This document shows positions 55,861-64,000 of a stretch of 64,000 nucleotides of DNA, in pieces. Below the pieces are notes generated by a model, which was given only the letters and a program-made list of their open reading frames with translations, was not told the DNA's origin and made no database searches. Source of the DNA: Marinobacter sp. (GTDB taxonomy: Bacteria; Pseudomonadota; Gammaproteobacteria; Pseudomonadales; Oleiphilaceae); NCBI GenBank assembly GCA_030457765.1, contig JAKDUK010000003.1, positions 1-64,000 of the forward strand, written 5' to 3'. The position numbers and the translations under genes were made by a program. Position 1 is the stretch's first letter; every line of letters begins with the position of its first letter.

Positions 55861-57810
55861 TTATTTAAACTCACGGTTGTCGATGAGATCATCCACCACA
55901 CTGGGGTCTGCAAGAGTGGAGGTATCTCCCAACTGATCGTGCTCGTTGGCTGCGATTTTACGCAGAATTCTACGCATAATCTTGCCTGATCGCGTTTTAG
56001 GCATCCCCGTTGCCCACTGAATAACATCCGGAGAGGCAATGGGGCCAATTTCTTTGCGCACCCATTGTACCAATTCCTTTTTCAGTTCATCAGAAGGCTC
56101 TTCACCCTGCATCAGAGTGACATACACATACAGGCCCTGGCCTTTAATATCATGGGGGAACCCGACCACTGCGGCCTCTGCTACCTTGTCATGGGCAACA
56201 AGCGCACTTTCAACTTCAGCCGTGCCCAACCTGTGCCCGGAAACGTTGAGCACATCATCAACGCGACCGGTAATCCAGTAATCACCGTCTTCGTCACGGC
56301 GGGCACCATCTTCTGTAAAATACATGCCCGGGTAGGTGCTGAAATAGGTGCGAACAAAACGCTCGTGATCACCAAAAATCGTGCGCATCTGCCCCGGCCA
56401 GCTGTCCTTGATAACCAGGTTGCCATCCGCTTTTCCTTCCAGCAGATTGCCTTCGTTATCCATCAACCCGGGCTTTATGCCGAAGAAAGGTACAGTTGCA
56501 GAGCCAGGCTTCAAGTCTACCGCACCCGGCAGCGGTGAAATCAGAATACCCCCGGTTTCGGTTTGCCACCAGGTATCAACTATCGGACATTCGCTGTTAC
56601 CGATAACCCGGTGGTACCACTCCCAAGCTTCCGGGTTAATAGGTTCGCCCACAGAGCCCAACAGTTTAAGGCTCTTGCGGGTTGTACCATCCATACAGGC
56701 CTCGCCCTCGGCCATCAACGCACGAATCGCAGTGGGTGCCGTATACAGGGTGTTAACCTGGTGCTTGTCCACAACCTGCCCCATACGAGAGCTGTCCGGG
56801 TAGTTGGGCACCCCTTCGAAAAGAAGCGAGGTCGCGCCATTACACAACGGCCCATACAATATATAGCTGTGGCCGGTTACCCAGCCAAAGTCTGCCGTAC
56901 ACCAGTAAACATCACCATCGTGATAATCGAATACGTATTCGTGGGTCATGGAGGTATACACCATGTAACCGCCGGTTGTATGCAAAACACCTTTGGGGGC
57001 ACCCGTAGAGCCAGAGGTATACAACATGAACAGCGGATCTTCGGCGTTCATGGGCTCTGGAGCGCAGTCTGGCGAAGCAGTCGCCATCAGGTCTTCATAG
57101 CGCTCATCGCGTCCATCAACCCAGGGTACGTCCTTATTTCCGGTGCGGCTGACAACCACCACTTTTTCAACCAACACGCCGTCCCTGTCTTTCAGGGCGG
57201 CATCCACATTCTTTTTCAAGGGGATTTTCCGGCCACCGCGCAGGCCCTCATCAGAGGTGACTACAAAGCGGGACTTGCCATTCACAACTCGTGCGCCCAG
57301 AGCCTCAGGGGAAAACCCGCCAAAGACAACGGAATGGATAGCACCAATCCGCGCGCACGCCAGCATAGCCACGGCGGTTTCAACAATCATGGGCATGTAG
57401 ATGGTTACCACATCACCCTTTTTGACGCCCAGCCCCTTCAGTACGTTGGCGAACTTACTGGTCTGTTCATGCAATTCGCGGTAGGTAACATGGCGGGATT
57501 CGGAGGGATCATCACCCTCAAAAATAATAGCTGTCTGATCGCCACGCGTTTCCAGGTGACGATCAAGGCAGTTGGCAGACGCATTAAGCTGCCCGTCTTC
57601 AAACCACTTAATAGACACATTGTTAGGGTCGAAGGAGGTGTTCTTAACTTTGGTATAAGGCTTGATCCACTCTAGACGTTTACCGTGTTCACCCCAGAAG
57701 GCATTTGGGTCTTCGATCGACTGACGATACATTTCGTCATACTGTTCCCGGTTCAGCAAGGCGCGCTTGGCCACATTCGAGCTTACCGGATAAAGGTGTT
57801 TATCAGTCAT
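55861..57810 (-). CDS. acsA: Acetyl-CoA synthetase
   Basis: Activates acetate to acetyl-CoA through acetyl-AMP. The 649-residue protein has the family start [15 protein letters not shown], the P-loop-like [48 protein letters not shown], and the acetylatable lysine in [15 protein letters not shown] near the C-terminus. GGGGGA lies before the ATG. A 277-base gap upstream contains an inverted repeat that may be a control site; the response regulator gene follows downstream. Confidence 0.97.
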   Translation of the reverse strand: MTDKHLYPVSSNVAKRALLNREQYDEMYRQSIEDPNAFWGEHGKRLEWIKPYTKVKNTSFDPNNVSIKWFEDGQLNASANCLDRHLETRGDQTAIIFEGDDPSESRHVTYRELHEQTSKFANVLKGLGVKKGDVVTIYMPMIVETAVAMLACARIGAIHSVVFGGFSPEALGARVVNGKSRFVVTSDEGLRGGRKIPLKKNVDAALKDRDGVLVEKVVVVSRTGNKDVPWVDGRDERYEDLMATASPDCAPEPMNAEDPLFMLYTSGSTGAPKGVLHTTGGYMVYTSMTHEYVFDYHDGDVYWCTADFGWVTGHSYILYGPLCNGATSLLFEGVPNYPDSSRMGQVVDKHQVNTLYTAPTAIRALMAEGEACMDGTTRKSLKLLGSVGEPINPEAWEWYHRVIGNSECPIVDTWWQTETGGILISPLPGAVDLKPGSATVPFFGIKPGLMDNEGNLLEGKADGNLVIKDSWPGQMRTIFGDHERFVRTYFSTYPGMYFTEDGARRDEDGDYWITGRVDDVLNVSGHRLGTAEVESALVAHDKVAEAAVVGFPHDIKGQGLYVYVTLMQGEEPSDELKKELVQWVRKEIGPIASPDVIQWATGMPKTRSGKIMRRILRKIAANEHDQLGDTSTLADPSVVDDLIDNREFK

Positions 57811-57954
57811 AGTGTTCCCCCTTGATCAGAGATTGTTGTCATTGTGGTGTTTATTAAATCAGAGCAATAGGGCCTGCAGACCCTGTGGACACATAGCTGT
57901 AGTTCAACATGTGTGCCACCAAACAATGAATTAGACTATCGTCCTAATGCGCAT

Positions 57955-57975
57955 GAACTTTTTTCCTAAAAGTTC
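57955..57975. promoter_or_regulatory. Inverted repeat upstream of acsA, candidate operator
   Basis: GAACTTTT and AAAAGTTC are perfect eight-base arms separated by five bases. An adjacent palindrome ATGCGCAT lies at 57947-57954. The site is about 145 bases upstream of the acsA ATG. Neither flanking gene ends here, so a regulator site is more likely than a terminator. Confidence 0.45.
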
Positions 57976-58061
57976 AATAACCTGCATAAAATCAACAATG
58001 ATTAGCAGAGGGCGTAAGCTACAACTAGAAGAATAGTGCGGTTTAGCCAGAAGGTAAACCA

Positions 58062-58078
58062 GCCCCGCTAAGCGGGGC
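58062..58078 (-). terminator. Hairpin after the fatty acyl-CoA reductase gene
   Basis: GCCCCGC pairs with GCGGGGC around TAA, nine bases past the stop at 58088 on the minus strand. No long U-tract follows. Confidence 0.55.
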
Positions 58079-58087
58079 CCGGGATGG

Positions 58088-59626
58088 TCAGGCCGCCTGT
58101 TTACGAACGCGAGACGATCCTTTGCGGTTCGTTTTCGGTGCCTTCAGTGCGTAACGGTTAAGACCGGCCAAGTGAATCTTGCGCAGGTAAATTGCCCAAT
58201 CAATTTGCCGGGCATCTACCGGAAACAGAGCCTTATCCACTGACCCCATTCGCGATGACAGTGCCAGCAACTCATCATTGCGAAAAATATAATCTGGCGC
58301 CGTATAGAAACCAAAAACAGTTGCCAGCGCACGCGTGGTGCCCAGGTTACGTAGTACTTTGAGGTCCCGATTCTGCCCCAACATGCGCAACATACGATGA
58401 GCCACGCTGAGTGGAATGCGGGCACCACCCACCAATGCGTCAAACAAGGCCCGGTTCACCGCGATAAAAGGCTTCACTGGCTGACGGTAGAAAAGTCGCT
58501 CATAGGCTTCATGATTGGTTTTGGCTTCTGTCATCAGGTGATCTATAAATTCACCCAACGACACCGGATTGGAACTGCCACTGCAACACTGATAGATACG
58601 GACCCGCGGAGGTTCAGCCATAGCTTCAGCCGCCGCGAGAATAATGCCGTTCGCTACAAGATCGACAGGAATGACATCAATAATGCCAGAACGCTTACCG
58701 GGGAACACCGTTACTTTTTCTCTGGCGTAGGCAAGAATAATCGCGTCAGCTACTTTTACGCCTTCAATCCAACCTGGCGCCGGCTCTTCAAGAGCGCTCT
58801 CGATGATGGCTGGACGCACGATAGTGAGGGCGCGCCCCTTCAGTGCCTTCATGAGCAGCTGCTCACCTAACCACTTGGTAAAGGTGTAGGTATCACTCCA
58901 GCCATAACGATTGGCTTCGCGGATACCCAAATCTACAAGCTTTTGCTCCCGCACTTTACCTGTGTATCGTGAACGCACGTCGGCAATGCTGTCGTTCAGA
59001 AGCCGGATTAGCTCTTCTATTTCATAATAACCGGCCTGATTACGGGGAATTTCTTCGCCCGCCGGCTTAATCACCGATTCGGTAATCTGGCCGGAATTCA
59101 TCCCGTTTACGTAACAGGTTGAAACCTGAACAACTGCCAGGGATGGATTATGGCGTGCCAATTCGGCAATGTTTTCCAGGCACAAGGTGTTGATAGACAG
59201 TGCTTTGTCTAGTTCCTCCCGGAAATTAACGCTAGCAGCGGAGTTAATAACCACATCAATACCATTTGCCAACTCCCGAACCGCCGCCGGCACCAAACCA
59301 AAATCTGGCTGCGTGACCTCTCCTGTGACACAGTGCAACCGGTCCTCCAGAAAAGCTTCAAACGCAACAGGGCTTTCCTCGCGCAAACGATCAAATACTG
59401 AGGAGGCAGCAATCTCTTCCAGAAAACGGCTACGAGCATCCGGGTGGCGCTTATTGCCTCGTATCAGTAGGTGTATACCGCCGATATCCGGTACTGCACG
59501 CATCAGTTTTTCCAGAATAACTTTGCCAAGGAACCCCGTGGTGCCGGTAACCAGAACATGCTTGCCGCGCAATTGCTCAAGTACCTTTGATGAAGACACT
59601 CCAGCCACCTCTTTCTGCTTTACCAT
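58088..59626 (-). CDS. Fatty acyl-CoA reductase (alcohol-forming)
   Basis: A 512-residue enzyme, the same length as the Marinobacter reductase that turns fatty acyl-CoA into fatty alcohol for wax esters. The NADP domain begins VLVTGTTGFLGKVILEKL and continues LLIRGNKRHPDARSRFLEEIA. The YxxxK pair is in RYGWSDTYTFTKWLGEQLL, and the C-terminal sterile domain has FGFYTAPDYIFRNDE, WAIYLRKIHLAGLNRYALK. These phrases match known Marinobacter enzymes closely from memory. AAGGAG precedes the ATG. It is monocistronic here; no wax synthase is in the window. Confidence 0.93.
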   Translation of the reverse strand: MVKQKEVAGVSSSKVLEQLRGKHVLVTGTTGFLGKVILEKLMRAVPDIGGIHLLIRGNKRHPDARSRFLEEIAASSVFDRLREESPVAFEAFLEDRLHCVTGEVTQPDFGLVPAAVRELANGIDVVINSAASVNFREELDKALSINTLCLENIAELARHNPSLAVVQVSTCYVNGMNSGQITESVIKPAGEEIPRNQAGYYEIEELIRLLNDSIADVRSRYTGKVREQKLVDLGIREANRYGWSDTYTFTKWLGEQLLMKALKGRALTIVRPAIIESALEEPAPGWIEGVKVADAIILAYAREKVTVFPGKRSGIIDVIPVDLVANGIILAAAEAMAEPPRVRIYQCCSGSSNPVSLGEFIDHLMTEAKTNHEAYERLFYRQPVKPFIAVNRALFDALVGGARIPLSVAHRMLRMLGQNRDLKVLRNLGTTRALATVFGFYTAPDYIFRNDELLALSSRMGSVDKALFPVDARQIDWAIYLRKIHLAGLNRYALKAPKTNRKGSSRVRKQAA

Positions 59627-59738
59627 TGGGACAGCTCCTTATCGTGGATACTTACAGTACCCGATCCTTGCACAGTCTGTATGACCGTGCGGTGACAAAC
59701 TGCAAGGTTATCACCAAAATCTACCAAACAACCCTCAT

Positions 59739-61046
59739 TCAGCTACCGTTATTTTCTTTGCCCGCAATCGACCGAAGCAACTGACTCAGTGAGACACCAG
59801 GAGGCTGTCCTTTCAACGCCCTGGTTAGCTTGCCCTGATCACCAAACCGGATACGATCGTAAAAGGGTTCGGTGAGCTCAACCTGAGGCAAGCTCTGCGC
59901 ATTTGCATGGGTGTGTACGGGCGAGATCTCGTCAACCAAGTGCCGCAAGTGAGTTGCCAAATGCTCTCGCTGCTCAGGATTCAAGCTTTCCCAGGCGATG
60001 GCGCTTAGCCCTGTCTGAATAATTTCAATAATGTCATTACCTGGCATTCGCCCCAGTAACGCGAACAAGCGGATAAAAACATCGTAACGCAACATTGCGC
60101 TGTCCGGTGTTTGCGCAAGCACTGTATCCAGTTCACTAACGGCTTGAAGGCAACGCTCGCGGGGATTGGTTTCTGCAGATGTGGTTTGGGTGTTTTGTCT
60201 GAACACCTGCTGTCGCTTCGAAACTGAGTGCCAATAAGCAGCAATGCCAGCTTTACGAGCCGGCAATTGCGACAGGCGTACATTAAGCATATCCGCCAAT
60301 GTAATAAACTGGCGACAAGATGGGTCAGCCAACGGTAACAAAGCAACCGGCTTTTGCGTCAACACGGATTGGCGCAGGGTCTCATCCCGCCAAATTCCAC
60401 CTATGTAATGAAGAGAGCATTGCAGATGGCGTCGAGCTGCTGAATCCAGACGCTGGAATACTGACCTAGCCTGGCTGGCCCCTTGTGCCATATTGATGAG
60501 CACACTGGGCATTCTCTGGTAGCCGCGGCGCCTGAGAACCTTGATCAGGGAAAACGCGTCTGTCAATGAAGCCGGGTCCGGAGTCACAACAATGCATGCC
60601 AGTTCGGCTGCTGCAATCATGTGCAATCCCGCCGGCTGAAGACCGGCAGCGGTATCCGTTATCACGTAATCGTAATGCCTTTCCAGCTTTGAGAGGGCCC
60701 GTAGAACACGAAAACTCTCTTCAGGCTCCATGTCCATGCACTCCTGCACCCCGGAGGCTCCAGGTACAATGTGCAAACCATAATCCGCCTCTAGCAAAAT
60801 GTCTTCAAGACAACATTCGCCGACCATCACATTGGCCAGTGTTCGCTCCGGGTACAGCCCCAGCATAATGCTGACGTTGGCAAGATCCGTATCGCCATCC
60901 AGTAACAGCACACGCTTTTGTTGACGTGCCAGAGTAAGAGCAAGGTTAAGTGCGATAGACGTTTTACCCACTCCGCCCTTACCGCCGGTTACAGCGATGG
61001 TTCTGGGAGGATTCACCTTATGTTTGCGAGATTTGTAAGCACTCAT
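59739..61046 (-). CDS. MinD/ParA-family ATPase with C-terminal extension
   Basis: A 435-residue protein. The deviant Walker A is VTGGKGGVGKTSIALNLAL, the Walker B-type Asp is in YVITDTAAGLQPAGLHMI, and LLLDGDTDLANVSIMLGLYP is typical of FlhG/MinD-like ATPases. The core ends near residue 270; the last 165 residues are a helical region not present in MinD or FlhG. It is divergent from an HDOD-histidine kinase gene and not in a flagellar or min cluster. A role in positioning a polar complex is inferred only. Confidence 0.85.
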   Translation of the reverse strand: MSAYKSRKHKVNPPRTIAVTGGKGGVGKTSIALNLALTLARQQKRVLLLDGDTDLANVSIMLGLYPERTLANVMVGECCLEDILLEADYGLHIVPGASGVQECMDMEPEESFRVLRALSKLERHYDYVITDTAAGLQPAGLHMIAAAELACIVVTPDPASLTDAFSLIKVLRRRGYQRMPSVLINMAQGASQARSVFQRLDSAARRHLQCSLHYIGGIWRDETLRQSVLTQKPVALLPLADPSCRQFITLADMLNVRLSQLPARKAGIAAYWHSVSKRQQVFRQNTQTTSAETNPRERCLQAVSELDTVLAQTPDSAMLRYDVFIRLFALLGRMPGNDIIEIIQTGLSAIAWESLNPEQREHLATHLRHLVDEISPVHTHANAQSLPQVELTEPFYDRIRFGDQGKLTRALKGQPPGVSLSQLLRSIAGKENNGS

Positions 61047-61250
61047 GGCGAGAAATTCTACATCCTTGCAACAACAACGAAAGTCACTTTAACCTGTAGA
61101 AAGTGTACACACATCACGCTCCTATGAACACGCTGTTCAAAAATAGAACAATCACTATTTAATGTTTGCCATTTTTTGTCTAAGCTCAACCTGCGATAAC
61201 AAAAATGAACAGAATCTCATAAAAAAATCCCATGGTGCAGTAGGCAGCCT

Positions 61251-63266
61251 ATGAATACGGTATCGGATCTTCAACTCCCGAGTCTTCCGGAGGTTACCCT
61301 GCGTGCGCTTGAAGCTTGCCATCGGGATGAAAGTTATCGCACAATCAGCGAAACAGTCGCTTCAGATACAGCGTTGGTCGTTCGGATCCTGGCCTTAGCC
61401 AACTCGGCACTTTATGGCCCGATTTCCGAGGCTAGGTCCATAGACCAAGCTCTACTCCGCCTTGGCACACGGCGTTTTAAAACCCTGATCCTCACAGTCG
61501 CGTTGCGCCAAGCCCTTTTTGAACTGGGCGGCGGTGCCTGGCAACAGTTACGAGATTTCTGGAGGCACGCTCTCACTACCGCCATGACGGCACGCGCACT
61601 GGCAACCTTAACGCGTTATCCGGAACCAGACGAAGCCTTTATGCTTGGCATGCTCCATAATGTTGGGGAGCTAATCGCAATCAACACGCCAGACATAAAT
61701 GCCAGGCAAACGTATATGGACCGGCAGTCAGACATAGCTGCAGAGCTGGCCACATCTTGGGGACTGGGCCCGCTGGCAGCCGACGCCATGCGTTATCAGC
61801 AGGCACTACCCTCAGAATTACAAGACGCAGAGCATTTGGTTAAGATTATCAGTCTTGCGACTCGTCTGGCCCTATCCGATGCAGCGGGCATTGCCGCTGC
61901 GGGTACTATGTTTGGGCTCAGTGAGGAGCTCACCCGTGAGATTAACCGGCGAATCAGCCATGACGTCGCCACAACGGCCGAATCCTTAGGCATTCCGCTC
62001 ATCAACCGCTACAGCCCCGAGCCGGCATCACAACAACTACGCCAAACTGTTTTGCGCCAAGCCATCGCCCAGCAAGCGATGGGTTTTGCCGACCTGGCCG
62101 GCAAAAGCGGCGCCATTCTTGCCGAAACAGTTGGCAGCCTAACATTGATCACCGGTCTGCCCGCCTTGTGGTTTGGATACGATGAAGGCAGCCTCGTTCT
62201 GCTCTCTAGCACCACTGGAAAACACCCGCATTTAGCTGTAACCGCCCAGCCCGGCGGCAGCGTACTTACCGAAGCTTTCACTTGCCAAACACCCAGCAGC
62301 CTGGATGAACGCGCACCAACCGTGCTCGACCGCCAGCTTTTATCGCTGCTACGTACTCGCTCACTGACGGCCACGCCGGTCATCACTGATGACAACTGCC
62401 CTGGCGTATTTGTGCTGGGAACCGACGGTCATACGCCCGCTACAACCACCCATCTTATGCACTTATTTATTCGGCAGCTGTCCACGGTTCTTCAGGCGAA
62501 AAAGCCGGGCCCCGCGAACGAAACAGGCGCAGCCCAAGCCAATCAGACGACTGCCACCGAAATACTTCGTAGACAAGTGCATGAAATCAGTAACCCCCTG
62601 ACCATAATACGGCAGTACATTTACCAGTTACGAAACCGACTTGATGCCCCAGACGCACAGGAAGAGCTGGCCATTATTCAGGAAGAATTAGACCGCGCCA
62701 GCAGCCTGTTGCTGCAGATGAGTCAGGACACGACCGGCGATACACAGGAAGAAAGATGCAATCTCAATAAAGAATTGCAAAGCCTGGCCCGATTGTTTGA
62801 AGACAGTCTTTTCAGTGACAGCAGGCTGCATCTTAACGTGCTAATGTGTAGTACGCCGACATTTATTTTTGCCGGGCCATCAGCTGTCCGCCAAATTGTC
62901 ATTAATCTGGTTCGAAATGCTGCTGAGAGTCTGCCGAATGAAGGCGGCACCGTTACAATCAAAACATCAGCCCCGGTATGGCAAGAGAGCCGAAACTGGG
63001 TAGAGATAGAAGTGACCGATACAGGCACCGGCCTGCCCGAGGCGGTAAAAGACGCTCTGTTCACACCGGGTAACACAACAAAAGGAGAAGGCCACAGCGG
63101 GTTGGGCCTGAGTATTGTGAAGCAACTTGTTGATGACATGGAAGGGATTGTTTCTTGCCATACGGGGCAAAACGGCACCACTTTCCGTATTTTGCTACCG
63201 GCGGCTACACGAGAAAAAACACATGTCACTGACAAAGTAGAGCGAACACAAATCGATGGCTTCTGA
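61251..63266 (+). CDS. HDOD domain-containing sensor histidine kinase
   Basis: A 671-residue cytoplasmic protein. Residues about 5-215 form an HDOD domain (LPSLPEVTLRALEAC, LVVRILALANSALYG, FMLGMLHNVGELIA); a GAF-like segment follows at about 270-400. The dimerisation domain has the phosphorylated His in HEISNPLTIIRQYIYQL (about residue 444). The ATPase core shows NLVRNAAESLPNEGG, VTDTGTGLP and GHSGLGLSIVKQLV. There is no membrane segment, so it senses a cytoplasmic signal. Its stop overlaps the next gene's ATG by 11 bases, giving a coupled kinase-regulator pair. Confidence 0.92.
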   Translation: MNTVSDLQLPSLPEVTLRALEACHRDESYRTISETVASDTALVVRILALANSALYGPISEARSIDQALLRLGTRRFKTLILTVALRQALFELGGGAWQQLRDFWRHALTTAMTARALATLTRYPEPDEAFMLGMLHNVGELIAINTPDINARQTYMDRQSDIAAELATSWGLGPLAADAMRYQQALPSELQDAEHLVKIISLATRLALSDAAGIAAAGTMFGLSEELTREINRRISHDVATTAESLGIPLINRYSPEPASQQLRQTVLRQAIAQQAMGFADLAGKSGAILAETVGSLTLITGLPALWFGYDEGSLVLLSSTTGKHPHLAVTAQPGGSVLTEAFTCQTPSSLDERAPTVLDRQLLSLLRTRSLTATPVITDDNCPGVFVLGTDGHTPATTTHLMHLFIRQLSTVLQAKKPGPANETGAAQANQTTATEILRRQVHEISNPLTIIRQYIYQLRNRLDAPDAQEELAIIQEELDRASSLLLQMSQDTTGDTQEERCNLNKELQSLARLFEDSLFSDSRLHLNVLMCSTPTFIFAGPSAVRQIVINLVRNAAESLPNEGGTVTIKTSAPVWQESRNWVEIEVTDTGTGLPEAVKDALFTPGNTTKGEGHSGLGLSIVKQLVDDMEGIVSCHTGQNGTTFRILLPAATREKTHVTDKVERTQIDGF

Positions 63267-64000
63267 ACCGTCCTACAGGCACTTCTCGCAGCAAATGTCA
63301 GCGCGTATCCTGGTCGTTGATGACGAGCCACGCCTGGTGAGTTCATTGGCAGCTTTGTTATGCGGCTACGGCTATGATGCCACCGAGGCCTATGGTGGGA
63401 AACACGCCTGTAAATTGATAGACAGCCAGCATTTCGACCTTGCCTTGCTGGACTTGCGCATGCCGGACGTCGACGGCTTTACTGTTATGGCTCATCTTGA
63501 ACACCTGCAGCCAGAGTGCGGAACCATCGTAATCAGTGGCGAAAGCTCATTTACAGCTGTCAGTCGGGCACTCCGCCGCGGGGCTCTGGACTACATTCGC
63601 AAGCCGTTTGATCCAGAGGAATTAATCGCCACCGTGAAAGGCGTCGTTGGCAAGCAATCGCTGGTCAAATCCCATGAGGACATACAAGGGCGACTTGAAA
63701 AATCGGAAGCCCTTCATCGTTACATTGTAAACAGCTCGCCAGATATTGTTTTCATGCTCCAGGCCGATGGGCGTTTTTGCTTTATTAATAGCAAAATTGA
63801 AAGTCTATTGGGCTACCAACCAGCTGAGCTTTGTGGGCGTCACTTCAGACACCTACTGGACGACCGCGATGTTGCCAAAGGTATATACGCGCTCAATGCA
63901 CCGGATATCAGCGCAGACAACCCCCGCACTCTTGAAATGCGCCTCAAAACCCGCGGTAGCCGAAAGGCCACGCGATATTTTGAAATTACGGCCTTCCCCA
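63256..64000 (+). CDS. Response regulator with PAS domain, 3'-truncated by window edge
   Basis: The visible 248 codons contain a CheY-like receiver (ILVVDDEPRL, the phosphoacceptor in LALLDLRMPDVDGF, VISGES, Lys in YIRKPFDPEEL) and then a PAS domain (SEALHRYIVNSSPDIVFML, FINSKIESLLGYQPAEL). The gene continues past 64000; in comparable proteins a GGDEF-EAL or HD output domain follows, but this cannot be seen. ATG at 63256 overlaps the kinase gene by 11 bases; ATG at 63295 is an alternative. Confidence 0.9.
   Translation, partial: MASEPSYRHFSQQMSARILVVDDEPRLVSSLAALLCGYGYDATEAYGGKHACKLIDSQHFDLALLDLRMPDVDGFTVMAHLEHLQPECGTIVISGESSFTAVSRALRRGALDYIRKPFDPEELIATVKGVVGKQSLVKSHEDIQGRLEKSEALHRYIVNSSPDIVFMLQADGRFCFINSKIESLLGYQPAELCGRHFRHLLDDRDVAKGIYALNAPDISADNPRTLEMRLKTRGSRKATRYFEITAFP

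Noticed and set aside
56563-57675. A 370-codon open frame antisense to acsA
   Set aside because: It lies wholly inside a clearly coding acetyl-CoA synthetase gene, has no family motifs and its composition follows from the codon bias of the opposite strand.
1-64000. tRNA, rRNA, CRISPR array, insertion sequence, prophage or integrase
   Set aside because: Intergenic gaps were read on both strands; none showed a cloverleaf, regularly spaced repeats, terminal inverted repeats with transposase, or phage genes beyond the VgrG spike.

Overview
The window comes from a gammaproteobacterial chromosome and most resembles a marine, hydrocarbon- and fatty-acid-using Marinobacter-type organism. The main pointers are a 512-residue fatty acyl-CoA reductase of the kind known from Marinobacter wax-ester synthesis, dense coding with many convergent or overlapping gene ends, several acyl-CoA dehydrogenase and enoyl-CoA hydratase genes, and an acetyl-CoA synthetase beside a LuxR-type response regulator. 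No rRNA, tRNA, CRISPR array, insertion sequence or integrase was seen, and no gap between genes is longer than about 300 bases.

Layout. 1-6.9 kb (minus strand): a type VI secretion cassette of VgrG spike, DUF4123 adaptor, a VasX-like pore-forming effector, and a truncated membrane protein in the immunity-gene position. 7-11.5 kb: two EamA transporters, an RRM protein, a cysteine-cluster protein, a 3-mercaptopyruvate sulfurtransferase and a diaminopimelate dehydrogenase. 11.7-18.3 kb: a valine/isobutyrate degradation operon (mmsA, acyl-CoA dehydrogenase, enoyl-CoA hydratase, 3-hydroxyisobutyryl-CoA hydrolase, mmsB) with a divergent AraC regulator. 18.4-23 kb: a di-iron metallo-beta-lactamase-fold protein, a YebC/YeeN protein coupled to a glutamine amidotransferase, a phospholipase D-like protein and a methyltransferase. 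23.1-27.2 kb: an AraC regulator and two exported proteins (a DUF6801/choice-of-anchor D protein and a FilA-like protein). 27.3-34.6 kb: RluF, ArfB, an NlpC/P60 lipoprotein, a LysE exporter with a divergent ArgP-type regulator, a CPBP protease and a dienoyl-CoA isomerase.

34.8-44.3 kb: a cold-shock protein, a diguanylate cyclase gene broken by two frameshifts, a CCGGCS micropeptide, a copper chaperone, PhnA, a UPF0178 protein, a 36-residue membrane peptide, a PQQ-type sugar dehydrogenase behind a Fur-box-like site, a tandem GST-N protein, PBP4 and a DUF6279 lipoprotein. 44.3-50.4 kb: an ACAD10/11-like catabolic operon (acyl-CoA dehydrogenase, SDR, phosphotransferase, histidine phosphatase, SDR) with a divergent LysR gene. 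50.5-55.1 kb: a tartrate/isopropylmalate-type dehydrogenase, small conserved proteins, an aminotransferase and a D-2-hydroxyacid dehydrogenase. 55.2-64 kb: an ErdR-like regulator with acsA, the fatty acyl-CoA reductase, a MinD-like ATPase, an HDOD-histidine kinase, and a response regulator with PAS domain that runs off the end.

Together the genes describe acyl-CoA metabolism in both directions: branched-chain, unsaturated and possibly hydroxylated acyl chains are degraded, acetate is activated, and surplus acyl-CoA can be reduced to fatty alcohol. Alongside are antagonism (T6SS), envelope and signalling functions. Start sites were chosen from ribosome-binding sites and family length. All family assignments come from reading motifs by eye; no database search was run.
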